A model generated the notes under the pieces. The model was not told the DNA's origin. It ran no database searches and was given only the letters and a program-made list of their open reading frames with translations. A DNA stretch of 64,000 bases. Source: Hippea maritima DSM 10411 (GTDB taxonomy: Bacteria; Campylobacterota_A; Desulfurellia; Desulfurellales; Hippeaceae). Each line of letters opens with the position of its first letter. The stretch's first letter is position 1. Location: assembly GCF_000194135.1 (NCBI RefSeq), contig NC_015318.1, positions 944,501-1,008,500 of the forward strand. The letters are read 5' to 3'. Positions 25,006 to 34,550 of the stretch are shown here, one piece after another. A program made the translations under genes and the position numbers.

Positions 25006-26258
25006 ATGAGGTAAACCAAAGGGATATTGTAGTAGGATTAGACATAGGTACCACCAAGGTTTGCGCTATAGTGGGCAAAAAAACCCCCGAGGGGCAGATA
25101 AAGATTATCGGCATAGGCCAAACACCATCGAAGGGTTTAAGAAAAGGTGTGGTAATAAACATCGATGAGGCTGTACTATCCATAAAAAGGGCTGTAGCTT
25201 ATGCCGAAAGGATGAGTGGCGTAAAAATAGACAGTGTATGGACAGGTATAGCTGGAGGGCACATCCGCTCATACAATTCAAGCGGCGTTGTGGCTATAAA
25301 AAATATGGAAGTTTCAGAATCAGACATAAGAAGGGTTATAGATGCTGCAAAAGCCGTAGCAATACCTCCAGATAAAGAAATAATCCACATAATACCTCAA
25401 GAATTCATAGTGGACGACCAAAGCGGTATAAAAGACCCCCGTGGAATGAACGGAACAAGACTCGAGGTAAAAGTCCACATAGTAACAGGCTCAGTAACCA
25501 ATGTGCAAAACATAATAAAATGCTGCAATAGAAGCGGCTTGAAGGTTAAAAACATAGTACTCCAGCCAATTGCCTCAAGCCATTCTATACTCCTACCAGA
25601 AGAAAAAGATTTAGGTGTTGGTTTAATAGATATTGGTGGTGGCACAACGGATGTGGCCGTTTTTGCATCAAATGCAATAAAACATACATCTGTTTTGGCA
25701 ATTGGAGGAGATCATGTAACAAACGACATAGCTATAGGTCTAAGAACACCATTTAAAGAAGCAGAAGAAATAAAGAAAAAACACGGATGCGCTCTGTCTG
25801 AGCTTGTACCAGAAGATGAAATTATAGACATTCCTGGTATTGGCGATAGAAAATCAAGACAAATCCCCAAAAAACTCCTCAGTGAGATAATAGAGCCACG
25901 CATGGAGGAGATATATTCGCTCGTTAGAGAAGACCTAGAGAAGAGAAATCTAACGCCACTTCTTGCAGGAGGTATAGTGATAACTGGAGGCTCTGCTTTG
26001 ATGAGCGGAGCATTAGAGCTTGCAGAAAGACATTTTGAACTTCCAGTAAGATTAGGAAAACCGCAGGGCATAATAGGACTCAAAGATGCTGTCGACAATC
26101 CTATGTATGCGACGGGCGTTGGACTTGTAATCTATGGGTTTACAAAGGAAGAAGAGGAAGAAGATTTAAACCTTGAAGTAGGCAAGGGCAGGGATGATGA
26201 TAGCCTATTTTCCGTCATCCTGAAGAAAATGAAAAGTTGGGTTAAAGAAATGTTTTAA
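25002..26258 (+). CDS. ftsA: Cell division protein FtsA
   Basis: A 418-residue actin-like ATPase that tethers FtsZ to the membrane. It has the phosphate-1 motif GLDIGTTKVCAIVG, the adenosine motif GGIVITGGSALMSG, and a C-terminal amphipathic helix (KKMKSWVKEMF) for membrane attachment. I prefer the GTG at 25002, which overlaps the ftsQ stop as GTGA and has AAGGAG upstream; an in-frame GTG at 24981 would add 7 residues. The acidic EEEEEDLNLE stretch before the helix is a flexible linker. Confidence 0.96.
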   Translation: MNEVNQRDIVVGLDIGTTKVCAIVGKKTPEGQIKIIGIGQTPSKGLRKGVVINIDEAVLSIKRAVAYAERMSGVKIDSVWTGIAGGHIRSYNSSGVVAIKNMEVSESDIRRVIDAAKAVAIPPDKEIIHIIPQEFIVDDQSGIKDPRGMNGTRLEVKVHIVTGSVTNVQNIIKCCNRSGLKVKNIVLQPIASSHSILLPEEKDLGVGLIDIGGGTTDVAVFASNAIKHTSVLAIGGDHVTNDIAIGLRTPFKEAEEIKKKHGCALSELVPEDEIIDIPGIGDRKSRQIPKKLLSEIIEPRMEEIYSLVREDLEKRNLTPLLAGGIVITGGSALMSGALELAERHFELPVRLGKPQGIIGLKDAVDNPMYATGVGLVIYGFTKEEEEEDLNLEVGKGRDDDSLFSVILKKMKSWVKEMF

Positions 26259-26269
26259 TGGAGGCATAA

Positions 26270-27403
26270 ATGGCTAAACAAGAAAAAAATGACTACTCTA
26301 TCGGAGCTATAATAAAGGTAATTGGAGTAGGCGGTGGCGGTAGCAATGCTGTTAATACAATGATAACACACGGCATAAAAAATGCTGAATTTATAACAGC
26401 AAACACAGATATTCAAGCTTTGGGTGTTTCCTTGGCCCAAACCAAACTGCAGTTGGGTAAAAAATTAACAAGAGGTTTAGGTGCAGGAAGTGATCCAGAG
26501 AAGGGTAGAAGGGCGGCTGAGGAAAGCATTGAAGAGATTGAAAATGCATTAGCTGGTTCTGATATGGTTTTTATAGCTGCAGGTATGGGTGGTGGAACAG
26601 GTACAGGAGCATCACCCATTATAGCAAAGGTAGCAAAGGATATAGGTGCCTTAACAATAGCTGTTGTAACAAAGCCCTTCGATATGGAAGGCAAGATAAA
26701 AAAAGAGATAGCTTTAAAGGGTATTGAAGAGTTAAAAGAAACTGTAGACAGCATTATTGTTATACCAAACCAAAAGCTTATGGATATCTATAAAAATTTG
26801 CCACTGCTCGAGGCTTTCAAAAAAGCCGATGACATACTAAGGCAAGCAGTCCAAAGCATAGTAGAACTCATCTACAAACAACCAAATTCCCAAATTATAA
26901 TGAACATAGACTTCGCCGATGTTGTTTCTGTAATGAAGGAGAAAGGCGTTGCTTTAATGGGTGTTGGCGAGGCATCCTCAGAGAACGGTGAGAATAGAGT
27001 AAGAAGAGCAACTGAGATGGCCATATCCAATCCCCTGCTTGAAAATACCTCTATCAAAGGCGCAAAAGGTATATTAATGAATATAACGGCCGGTAAAAAC
27101 TTTGGATTAGACGAATTCAACGAAGCCACATCCATAATAGAGCAAAATATGAATCCAAAAGCTCTATTCAAGCACGGTTTTGTCCTGGATGAGAGCCTGG
27201 GAGAAAGGGTAAGAATTACAATAATAGCCACAGGATTTAGTAGCTCAAACACACAACAGCAAAGCCGCAATATGATAAACAGACCAGAATACAGAAAATT
27301 AGACTCAAAAACACTGAATGAGATTAAGAAAGAAACGGCAATTCCTATAGATGATGAAAGGGACATACCAGCATATATCCGCAGAAAAAGGGTTGAGAGT
27401 TGA
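26270..27403 (+). CDS. ftsZ: Cell division GTPase FtsZ
   Basis: A 377-residue tubulin homologue that forms the Z ring. It has the N-terminal [11 protein letters not shown], the tubulin signature [13 protein letters not shown], the synergy loop region NIDFADV, and a conserved C-terminal peptide (DIPAYIRRK) for FtsA binding. The ATG follows GGAGG with good spacing. The stop overlaps plsY by 4 bases. Confidence 0.98.
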   Translation: MAKQEKNDYSIGAIIKVIGVGGGGSNAVNTMITHGIKNAEFITANTDIQALGVSLAQTKLQLGKKLTRGLGAGSDPEKGRRAAEESIEEIENALAGSDMVFIAAGMGGGTGTGASPIIAKVAKDIGALTIAVVTKPFDMEGKIKKEIALKGIEELKETVDSIIVIPNQKLMDIYKNLPLLEAFKKADDILRQAVQSIVELIYKQPNSQIIMNIDFADVVSVMKEKGVALMGVGEASSENGENRVRRATEMAISNPLLENTSIKGAKGILMNITAGKNFGLDEFNEATSIIEQNMNPKALFKHGFVLDESLGERVRITIIATGFSSSNTQQQSRNMINRPEYRKLDSKTLNEIKKETAIPIDDERDIPAYIRRKRVES

Positions 27404-27984
27404 CAGAATACCTCATAACAGGTTTGGGCTCTTTTTTAATTGGAAGCATACCCTTTGGTTGGCTAATAGCAAAGAGCAAGGGCATAGACGTAAAGAAAAA
27501 AGGTAGCGGAAATATAGGCGCTACCAATGTTTACAGAGTTGTAGGTAAAAAAGAAGGTGCATTAACCCTTATATTAGACCTATTAAAAGGCTTTTTAGCT
27601 GTAGTTCTATTTTCCTTGATATATAAACATGATGCCTATGTGCCATACGTGAGCTCTATTTCCGTTGTGTTGGGGCACGATTTCAGCATATTTCTAAAGT
27701 TCAAGGGTGGCAAGGGGGTAGCAACTACATATGGTGCAGGACTAATTATATACCCAACAGCCTCAATGGTTGGTATGGCTATGTGGATAGCTATACTTCT
27801 TGGCAGCAAGTACTCATCATTAGCCGCTCTACTATCATTTACCGTATCTACATTAATAGCCCTAAACAGCAATAACTACATGGTGAGGATAGTATTTGTT
27901 GTGCTACTGGGCTTGATGATTATAAGACATAGGGACAATATAGTTAGATTGTTCTCAAAACGGGAAAACAAAATAAACATTTGA
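27400..27984 (+). CDS. plsY: Glycerol-3-phosphate acyltransferase PlsY
   Basis: A 194-residue multi-pass membrane enzyme that acylates glycerol-3-phosphate from acyl-phosphate, the first step of phospholipid synthesis. All three family motifs are visible: [23 protein letters not shown] and [11 protein letters not shown]. It starts at TTG (27400), overlapping the ftsZ stop as TTGA, so it is translationally coupled to ftsZ. Confidence 0.95.
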   Translation: MTEYLITGLGSFLIGSIPFGWLIAKSKGIDVKKKGSGNIGATNVYRVVGKKEGALTLILDLLKGFLAVVLFSLIYKHDAYVPYVSSISVVLGHDFSIFLKFKGGKGVATTYGAGLIIYPTASMVGMAMWIAILLGSKYSSLAALLSFTVSTLIALNSNNYMVRIVFVVLLGLMIIRHRDNIVRLFSKRENKINI

Positions 27985-28020
27985 GTTTTTACAAATAATT
28001 ATGTATAAAGGTTGTGGCTT

Positions 28021-28302
28021 ATGGCTTTAAACAAACGCGAAATCGAACTACTGGCTGATAAGATAGCAGTAAACCTGCTGAAAGACGGGAACATTAGACT
28101 TCTAAAGGATATATCCCTTCTAAAAGGTATAGCCAAAGACGTATTAGAAGAGGATGCAGATAAAGAAAAAGAGATAGACGCAAAAACCAAAGAGCTCTTA
28201 AGAAAATTTTCCTCAGAGATAGAAAAAGAGGGTGCCGATAGCTCCAAACTTTTTATAATGACTAAAAAGAAAGTGGCAAAGAAGGAAGGATTTTTGTTAT
28301 GA
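28021..28302 (+). CDS. DUF507 family protein, first copy
   Basis: A 93-residue, highly charged, helical protein of the DUF507 family, which I recognise from the N-terminal KREIELLADKIAVNLLKDG pattern and the C-terminal KKKVAKKEGF. The function of the family is not known to me. I use the ATG at 28021; the open frame extends to a TTG at 28012. The stop overlaps the second DUF507 gene by 4 bases. Confidence 0.8.
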   Translation: MALNKREIELLADKIAVNLLKDGNIRLLKDISLLKGIAKDVLEEDADKEKEIDAKTKELLRKFSSEIEKEGADSSKLFIMTKKKVAKKEGFLL

Positions 28303-28577
28303 GATACAGTAGCGCCAGAATAAGGCACTTGGCAAAAAAGATAGTAAAAAAAGCAACAGAAGAGGGGATTATTGAGATAGCGGCTACAGAAAAGCTTGTT
28401 TTGGATAGCATAATAGAGACAATTGAGAAATATTTCTCAATTGAGGATGAGGTCTACAGTAAAGTATTGGAAGACTTGCAAAAAAGAAGCAAAAAACTTA
28501 TACCAGGCAGCATGGAATGGAAAGTAGCATTTAATAAAGCGTATGAGGAAGAAATAAGCAGAAGGTTATTAAAATGA
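28299..28577 (+). CDS. DUF507 family protein, second copy
   Basis: A 92-residue charged helical protein related to its upstream neighbour (RIRHLAKKIVKKATEEG near the start). It overlaps both the first DUF507 gene and carA by 4 bases. The pair may form a heterodimer, but this is a guess from adjacency. Confidence 0.78.
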   Translation: MRYSSARIRHLAKKIVKKATEEGIIEIAATEKLVLDSIIETIEKYFSIEDEVYSKVLEDLQKRSKKLIPGSMEWKVAFNKAYEEEISRRLLK

Positions 28578-29698
28578 AAAGGGCTATTTTAGTTTTGGAA
28601 ACAGGAGATGTATTCGAGGGCATATCAATAGGCAAAGATGGCACAACTGTAGGTGAAGTTGTATTCAATACAGCAATGAGCGGCTATCAAGAAATCTTAA
28701 CAGATCCCTCATATAAAGGACAAATAGTCAATATGACATACACCCAAATTGGGAATTACGGCTTGAATGATGAAGACAACGAATCTGATAGGCCATTCGT
28801 AGAGGGGTTTGTAGTAAAAGAAGCAAGCGTTATCCATTCAAACTTCAGAGCAAAGGAAACGTTAAATGAGTATCTAAAAAGACATTCAATAGTTGGTATA
28901 GCAGAGATAGACACAAGAAAACTTACAAAACTTCTAAGGGTTAAAGGGTCGCTTAGAGGTGGCATAACAACAGAAGATAATATAGACTCACTTAAGAAAG
29001 CAGTAGAAAACTTTGAAATAGTCAATAGGGATTTAGTCCAGTTTGTGAGCACAAAAGAGCCATATGAATTTAATGACGGTTTATTTAGATTTGGTTTTGA
29101 AAATAGAAAGATAAAGAAGGTTTTAAGCAGCAAAAGGGTTGTAGTTCTTGATTTTGGTGTAAAAAGAAACATATTGAGGTATCTAATCGAGGTTGGTTTT
29201 GATGTTGTGGTTTTACCTGCTTATTCTACTTACAACGATGTAGCCTCATTCAACCCCGATGCTGTATTCTTATCCAATGGCCCAGGCGATCCAAGAGGAA
29301 TAGATTCTAAATGGATAGAAGAATATAGGAAAATCATAACTAACTATCCATCATTTGGCATATGTTTTGGTCATCAAATAATAGCAAGGGCATTTGGAGT
29401 TGATGTGTATAAAATGAAATTTGGACATCACGGTGGAAACCATCCGGTTAAAGAAATTGAAAGCGATAACATATTTGTAACAGCGCAAAACCACAATTAT
29501 GCTGCAGATGAAAAAAGTTTACTTGAAAAAGGCTTTAAAATAACATATAAAAACCTTAATGATGGCAGCGTTGAGGGCATGATGCACAAAGAGCTACCCG
29601 TTATGTCTGTTCAATTTCATCCAGAGGCATCTCCAGGCCCTCATGATGCTGAGGGGATTTTTGAAAATTTTGCAACTATGGTTAAAGAAAACTGCTAA
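28574..29698 (+). CDS. carA: Carbamoyl-phosphate synthase small subunit
   Basis: A 374-residue glutamine amidotransferase subunit that supplies ammonia for carbamoyl phosphate (arginine and pyrimidine synthesis). An N-terminal CarA domain (GDVFEGISIG, TAMSGYQEILTDPSY) is followed by a class I GATase domain. That domain carries the Cys nucleophile in FGICFGHQI and the His/Glu pair in QFHPEASPGP. carB is not nearby. Confidence 0.97.
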   Translation: MKRAILVLETGDVFEGISIGKDGTTVGEVVFNTAMSGYQEILTDPSYKGQIVNMTYTQIGNYGLNDEDNESDRPFVEGFVVKEASVIHSNFRAKETLNEYLKRHSIVGIAEIDTRKLTKLLRVKGSLRGGITTEDNIDSLKKAVENFEIVNRDLVQFVSTKEPYEFNDGLFRFGFENRKIKKVLSSKRVVVLDFGVKRNILRYLIEVGFDVVVLPAYSTYNDVASFNPDAVFLSNGPGDPRGIDSKWIEEYRKIITNYPSFGICFGHQIIARAFGVDVYKMKFGHHGGNHPVKEIESDNIFVTAQNHNYAADEKSLLEKGFKITYKNLNDGSVEGMMHKELPVMSVQFHPEASPGPHDAEGIFENFATMVKENC

Positions 29699-29712
29699 AT
29701 GAGAGGTGTTAA

Positions 29713-30615
29713 GTGAGAAAACAAAGAACCATAAAACAGCCTATAAAAGCTTCTGGCATAGGATTACATACTGGCAAAAGGGTGGAGATAGAGCTAAATC
29801 CCGCAGAAGAAAACAGCGGTATAGTATTCTACAGGGAAGATAAAGGGCAAACTATAGAAGTAAAGCAAGAAAACGTGGTAGACACAACCTTAGCCACAAC
29901 CCTAGGCAAAAATGGTATATTTATAAAAACAGTTGAACATTTGCTTGCAACTCTATTTGGACTTCATATAGACAATCTATTTATAAGGTTATGGGGGGAT
30001 GAAGTTCCTATAATGGATGGCTCTGCAGCCCCTTGGGTTTATCTAATAAAAACAGCAGGTATAATTGAACAAAAGGCATACAAAAAAGAGATAATCATTA
30101 AAAAACCCATAACCATAAAGGAAAAAGGTAAATTTGTAGCATTAATCCCATCCAAGGATTTTGAAATACATTATTCGATACACTTCGAAAATGCTTTTAT
30201 AGGCAAACAAAAGCGTGGACTTGTTGTTAATGAACGCTCTTTCATAAAAGAAATTAGTAAAGCAAGGACATTTGGGCTGCTTAAAGATATAGAGTTTCTA
30301 CAGTCTCAAAATCTGGCTTTAGGCGGGAGTTTAGATAACGCCATTGTTGTCGATGAATATGGCATAGTGAATGAAGACCCGCTTAGATATGAAGATGAGT
30401 TTGTAAGACATAAAATATTAGATGCTATAGGTGATTTATCTATTTTGGGATATGACATAAAGGGTAAATATCTTGCTTTCAAATCAGGACATGATTTAAA
30501 TAATAAATTGATAAGGAAACTCATTGCAGATAAAGAAGCCTACGAAGTGGTAGGAAACCCTTACAGAGAGAGGGTCGTCGGCTCATTAGTTTGGGCTACA
30601 AATGAAGGATTATAA
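29713..30615 (+). CDS. lpxC: UDP-3-O-acyl-N-acetylglucosamine deacetylase
   Basis: A 300-residue zinc enzyme for the committed step of lipid A synthesis. It starts with TIKQPIKASGIGLHTGK. Zinc ligands are the His in VEHLLATL and the His and Asp in VRHKILDAIGDL. The general-base region is GHDLNNKL. Starts at GTG (29713) with GAGAGGTG upstream. It shows that the organism makes lipid A. Confidence 0.96.
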   Translation: MRKQRTIKQPIKASGIGLHTGKRVEIELNPAEENSGIVFYREDKGQTIEVKQENVVDTTLATTLGKNGIFIKTVEHLLATLFGLHIDNLFIRLWGDEVPIMDGSAAPWVYLIKTAGIIEQKAYKKEIIIKKPITIKEKGKFVALIPSKDFEIHYSIHFENAFIGKQKRGLVVNERSFIKEISKARTFGLLKDIEFLQSQNLALGGSLDNAIVVDEYGIVNEDPLRYEDEFVRHKILDAIGDLSILGYDIKGKYLAFKSGHDLNNKLIRKLIADKEAYEVVGNPYRERVVGSLVWATNEGL

Positions 30616-30620
30616 AAAGT

Positions 30621-30633
30621 TTACATAATGTAA
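30621..30633. promoter_or_regulatory. 13-bp palindrome after lpxC, possible operator
   Basis: TTACATAATGTAA is a perfect odd-centred palindrome, 5 bases after the lpxC stop and 40 before the next gene. It could be a regulator binding site for the methyltransferase-like gene. In AT-rich DNA a chance origin is possible. Confidence 0.3.
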
Positions 30634-30673
30634 CTTATCGGAACCAAACAAAATACAAAAAATCATAGGAAAA

Positions 30674-31327
30674 ATGGATTTAATACTTACTAAGTTTAAA
30701 GGGTTTGAAATTTTACAACCAAGATATGGATATCATTTCTCAGCAGAACCTTTTGTTTTAACACAAAATTTAGAATTCAAAATCCCTAAAAGAATTGTAG
30801 ATTTTGGTAGTGGTTGCGGTATAATTTCGGTCATAGTAGCACTTAAAAACCCGAATTCATTTATCTATGCAATAGAGAAAAATAGCAAATACATAGATAT
30901 AATAAAAAAGAACTTTAAAATAAACAAAATAAATAACGCAATTGTATTAAGGGATGATAGAGAGATTGAAACCAATAGCATAGATTACTTTATCAGCAAT
31001 CCACCTTATTTTATGGAAGGGAAATTTAGGCTTTCTAAGAAGTATTTGAATGAAAAGTTTGAGTCATATGGAGGAGAAAAACAATTTATATTATATGCAA
31101 AACGCCTACTAAAAAGTAAAGGCACGCTGAGATTTACCTTTCATTCCACAAGACTTATAGAAATAATTGATACATTAAGGTTTAATAAATTTGGTATAAA
31201 AACAATACAACCAGTTTATGGAAACTTAAATAAAAAATCACCTTTTGTACTGGTAGAGGCAAAATTCGCATCTCCAGATTATGTAGAGATTAAACCCCCT
31301 ATTGTTTTAAGCCAATTTTACTCTTAA
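30674..31327 (+). CDS. TrmN6/YfiC-like tRNA (adenine-N6) methyltransferase
   Basis: A 217-residue class I SAM-dependent methyltransferase. It has the SAM-binding VDFGSGCGIISV and the N6-adenine/amino-methylase motif NPPY in ISNPPYF. Its size and overall pattern fit TrmN6 (YfiC), which makes m6A37 in tRNA1-Val, but related RNA or protein methylases share these motifs. It is the last gene of the rightward run and ends 8 bases from the stop of the converging dxs. Confidence 0.75.
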   Translation: MDLILTKFKGFEILQPRYGYHFSAEPFVLTQNLEFKIPKRIVDFGSGCGIISVIVALKNPNSFIYAIEKNSKYIDIIKKNFKINKINNAIVLRDDREIETNSIDYFISNPPYFMEGKFRLSKKYLNEKFESYGGEKQFILYAKRLLKSKGTLRFTFHSTRLIEIIDTLRFNKFGIKTIQPVYGNLNKKSPFVLVEAKFASPDYVEIKPPIVLSQFYS

Positions 31328-31335
31328 GAGGTTTC

Positions 31336-33204
31336 TTAAGATGTAAGGTGAAGTATATATTCTGATATCTTTCTTGCAGAAAGCCCGTATTTATCCCTCA
31401 GAATTTCCTGACTGCCGTGCTCTATAAAAATATCCGGTAAGGCAAAAGACCTAAACTTTACACCTATACCTTCTTCCATAAAGAATGAAGCAACAGCCTC
31501 CCCAAAACCGCCAAGCTTCACATTCTCCTCTATTGTAACAACAACTTTATACTTAGAAAGATTCCTTAATAATTCATAGTCCATAGGTTTTACAAACAAA
31601 GCATTAACAATAGTAACTCCTACATTACTTTTAGCTAATTCTTCTTCTACCTTAAGGGCAACTTCATTGCAATTGCCTACAGCTAGTATAGCTACATCAT
31701 CATTTTCTGCTTTTTTGAGAGTTTGCCACTTCCCTATCTCTATTTTCTCTATTCTATATCTTTCATCTATGGTAGCGCATGTACCACGCGGATACCTCAC
31801 TGCAACTGGTCCATCATTATAATCAACAGCAAACTCCAACACTTTTTCAAGCTCATAACTATCCTTAGGTGCTATTATAGTCATATTCGGTACAGCCCGT
31901 AGATACGATATATCAAACACGCCTTGATGTGTTTCACCATCATCTCCAACGATGCCTGCTCTGTCAATTGCAAATATTACTGGCAAATTTTGCAATGCTA
32001 TATCGTGTATTATCTGGTCATATGCCCTTTGTAAGAACGTAGAATATATGGCAACAATTGGCTTTATGCCTTTTATTGACAATCCCCCTGCCATGGTAAC
32101 GGCATGTTGCTCTGCAATGCCCACATCATACACTCTATCAGGGAACTCATTTTTAGCTTTCTGAAGCCCTGTTCCAAGAAGCATAGCAGCAGTTATAGCA
32201 ACAACATCATCCCTTTTTCTCATTATTTCAACAACCTTATCTCCAAATACAGATGAGCAATTCTTCTTTACAGTCTTAGACTTTATAGGCTCGCCACTTT
32301 CAACATCAAACTTACCAATTCCATGAAACAAGGAAGGGTTATCCTCAGCGGGCTTATACCCCTTGCCCTTTTTGGTAACTACATGAATAAGTATAGGGCC
32401 TCTAAGCTTCTTTACATTCTCAAATATCTTTATTAAATCCTCAAGCTTATGCCCATTTAAGGGGCCAAAATACTTAAAACCCAACTCCTCAAAAAGAAGC
32501 CCAGGAGAGAAGAATTTGAAAGATTCCTCAAGCTTTCTTGCTATTTTCAGTGTAGGCTCCTTAGGAAGAGGCAAAGATTCTATAACCTTCTCTACTTCAT
32601 CTCTTAACCTATTATAGATAGGGCCGCTCATTTTTTTGGATAGATAAGCAGACAAAGAGCCTAATGAGGGAGAAATAGACATATTATTATCATTGACAAC
32701 AACAACAAGGTCTGTGTCTATATAGCCAGCATTATCCAATCCTTCGTAAGCTATTCCACACGATAAAGACCCATCCCCTATTATAGCAACAACGTGATCA
32801 CTGCTATTGGTTAAATCCCTTCCAAGTGCCATACCCAAGGCAGCAGAAATGGAAGTACCTGCATGGCCTACATTGAAGGTGTCGTAAGGGCTTTCTTCTC
32901 TTTTTGGGAAACCGCTTAATCCCCCGTATTGCCTTAGTGTAGGAAACCTATCCTTTCTGCCAGTGATTATTTTATGAGCGTATGTTTGATGTCCTACATC
33001 CCAAACAAGTTTATCCTCCGGTGTTTCAAATACATAATGGAGGGCAATTGTAAGCTCAACCGCGCCCAATGATGAAGCTAAATGCCCTCCCGTTTTTGAA
33101 ACATTTCTGATTATATACTCTCTAACTTCATCAGCTAGTATTTCAAGTTCTTTTACAGATAATTTTTTTAAATCTGACGGATAGTTAACTTTCTCAAGAA
33201 GCAA
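31336..33204 (-). CDS. dxs: 1-deoxy-D-xylulose-5-phosphate synthase
   Basis: A 622-residue thiamine-diphosphate enzyme that makes DXP from pyruvate and glyceraldehyde-3-phosphate, the entry to the MEP isoprenoid route and to thiamine and pyridoxal. The ThDP/Mg motif is GDGSLSCGIAYEGLDNAG, and the transketolase-type second domain carries DRAGIVGDDGETHQG. It lies 3 bases after cpoB and appears to be the last gene of the atp-tol-pal run. Confidence 0.97.
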   Translation of the reverse strand: MLLEKVNYPSDLKKLSVKELEILADEVREYIIRNVSKTGGHLASSLGAVELTIALHYVFETPEDKLVWDVGHQTYAHKIITGRKDRFPTLRQYGGLSGFPKREESPYDTFNVGHAGTSISAALGMALGRDLTNSSDHVVAIIGDGSLSCGIAYEGLDNAGYIDTDLVVVVNDNNMSISPSLGSLSAYLSKKMSGPIYNRLRDEVEKVIESLPLPKEPTLKIARKLEESFKFFSPGLLFEELGFKYFGPLNGHKLEDLIKIFENVKKLRGPILIHVVTKKGKGYKPAEDNPSLFHGIGKFDVESGEPIKSKTVKKNCSSVFGDKVVEIMRKRDDVVAITAAMLLGTGLQKAKNEFPDRVYDVGIAEQHAVTMAGGLSIKGIKPIVAIYSTFLQRAYDQIIHDIALQNLPVIFAIDRAGIVGDDGETHQGVFDISYLRAVPNMTIIAPKDSYELEKVLEFAVDYNDGPVAVRYPRGTCATIDERYRIEKIEIGKWQTLKKAENDDVAILAVGNCNEVALKVEEELAKSNVGVTIVNALFVKPMDYELLRNLSKYKVVVTIEENVKLGGFGEAVASFFMEEGIGVKFRSFALPDIFIEHGSQEILRDKYGLSARKISEYILHLTS

Positions 33205-33207
33205 AGC

Positions 33208-33993
33208 TTATTTCCCTTTCTTCAAGATTTTTTTAGCCTCTTTAGCTTCTAAGCTATTAGGAAACTGCTTTATGACTTTTTGTAATAAATAGTTACCATC
33301 AACTTTATCACCCATTTTTATGAAAGCTAAACCCTCTTTAAGTGTAGCTTTAGCAATCTTTGAACTCTTTGGGTAGGTATTTATCAAATAATCATAGTTT
33401 ATGATAGCCCTGTCATATTCACCTTTAGCAAAATAGCTTTCAGCTAAGTAAAACACAGCATCAGGCATAAGCTTTGAATCTTTAAAGTCCTTTTTAAAAG
33501 CCTTAAATGCCTCTATAGCTGAACCATAATCCTTCTTTTTAAATAAAGCCAAAGCTTTATCGAATGCCGCCTCATCTTCTGCGACTCTTGGTTGCATCTT
33601 AGGCGGTGTGGTTGTTGTTTTAACTTGCGTACTTTGTGATTGGGATATTGCACTCGTCTGGCCTGTTTTTGCAGCAGCTTCAGGTTTTTGTGGCTGAGCA
33701 GGTGGAATCTCAGTTGTCTGGGAGTTCTCCTTTAATAAAAGTTTGTTTATTTCATCCTGTATTGTTTGAAGTTGATGCAAAACGCTATCCAACTGTCCTT
33801 TTATTTCACCATATTTAACAAGTAGATTCTCCATTTTGAGATAAAGCTGAGCTTGTTGTTGTTGGAGAAGCTTTATGGCCTGCTCATTTTTTATAACCTT
33901 AACCTCTATAGAATAGGGGTTCTCGCCCTGCCCTAAGGCAGAGCTACCCCAAACCAAAATACATATAAAAACCACAGCAAATATTCTTTTCAT
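33208..33993 (-). CDS. cpoB: Tol-Pal associated TPR protein (CpoB/YbgF)
   Basis: A 261-residue periplasmic protein. It has a signal peptide (about 1-21), a coiled coil (about 30-90), a Pro/Gln/Thr-rich linker, and C-terminal TPR repeats (about 140-255) such as DKALALFKKKDYGSAIEAF. This is the layout of CpoB, which coordinates peptidoglycan synthesis with outer-membrane constriction through Tol-Pal. Placed directly after the pal genes. Confidence 0.9.
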   Translation of the reverse strand: MKRIFAVVFICILVWGSSALGQGENPYSIEVKVIKNEQAIKLLQQQQAQLYLKMENLLVKYGEIKGQLDSVLHQLQTIQDEINKLLLKENSQTTEIPPAQPQKPEAAAKTGQTSAISQSQSTQVKTTTTPPKMQPRVAEDEAAFDKALALFKKKDYGSAIEAFKAFKKDFKDSKLMPDAVFYLAESYFAKGEYDRAIINYDYLINTYPKSSKIAKATLKEGLAFIKMGDKVDGNYLLQKVIKQFPNSLEAKEAKKILKKGK

Positions 33994-34006
33994 TTACCCT
34001 ACCCTT

Positions 34007-34528
34007 TTATTTGGAGAGTATTACAAAATGATCCCTTCTGTTTTTAGCCCAAGCATACTCGTTGTGTGCAGGATCTAATGGTCTACTCTCTCCGTATGAA
34101 ATGATGTCTATCCTATCTGGGTTTACACCCTTTGCAACCAAATACTTCTTTGCTGCCAAAGCCCTTTTTTGGCCTAATGCTAAGTTGTACTCAACTGTGC
34201 CCCTTTCATCACAATTGCCTTCAATTCTTATTCTTACATTTGGATGTTTAACCATATACTGAGCTATACCATCCAAAACGGCAGGAACATTTTGCTTTAT
34301 ACCCCACTTGTTGATGTAGGTTAAATTATACTTATCAAAATTAAAGTGAATATCCGTAAATATGGTTTTTAAATCAACCTTTGCCTGTTGTGTAGTAGTA
34401 GCTGGCTTTTCTACAACAATCTTTTTAGGGGCATTCTGTACGCCCTTATGCATACACATACAACCACTCATTAAAAATGCTACACCTATCAAAGAAGCAC
34501 TAACTAGCTTGCCTTTTCTTTTCATTTT
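34007..34528 (-). CDS. pal: Peptidoglycan-associated lipoprotein, downstream copy
   Basis: A 173-residue OmpA-C/Pal lipoprotein. The start MKRKGK at 34528 follows GGAGG; the longer open frame reaches into the other pal gene and is not used. The lipobox is LMSGC (Cys about 22). The peptidoglycan-binding domain has RIEGNCDERGTVEYNLALG and KNRRDHFV. The last 208 bases of coding sequence (34023-34230) are identical to those in the upstream pal gene, while the N-terminal halves differ strongly. It anchors the outer membrane to peptidoglycan as part of Tol-Pal. Confidence 0.92.
   Translation of the reverse strand, partial: KMKRKGKLVSASLIGVAFLMSGCMCMHKGVQNAPKKIVVEKPATTTQQAKVDLKTIFTDIHFNFDKYNLTYINKWGIKQNVPAVLDGIAQYMVKHPNVRIRIEGNCDERGTVEYNLALGQKRALAAKKYLVAKGVNPDRIDIISYGESRPLDPAHNEYAWAKNRRDHFVILSK
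34023..34230. repeat. 208-bp direct repeat, copy A (pal 3' part)
   Basis: Base-for-base identical to 34567-34774, 544 bases away. It covers about 69 codons of the OmpA-like domain up to a few codons before the stop. Confidence 0.97.
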
Positions 34529-34550
34529 TCCACCTCCAACACTTAAAATT

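Noticed and set aside
25199-26754. Several antisense open frames opposite ftsA and ftsZ
   Set aside because: They are shadows of strongly conserved genes, with low-complexity Ser/Ile/Phe-rich translations and no ribosome-binding sites.
31323-31340. Stem CTTAAGA/TCTTAAG between the converging methyltransferase and dxs genes as a terminator
   Set aside because: It is a short AT-rich stem with no T-run on either strand, overlaps both stop codons, and is not strong enough to call.
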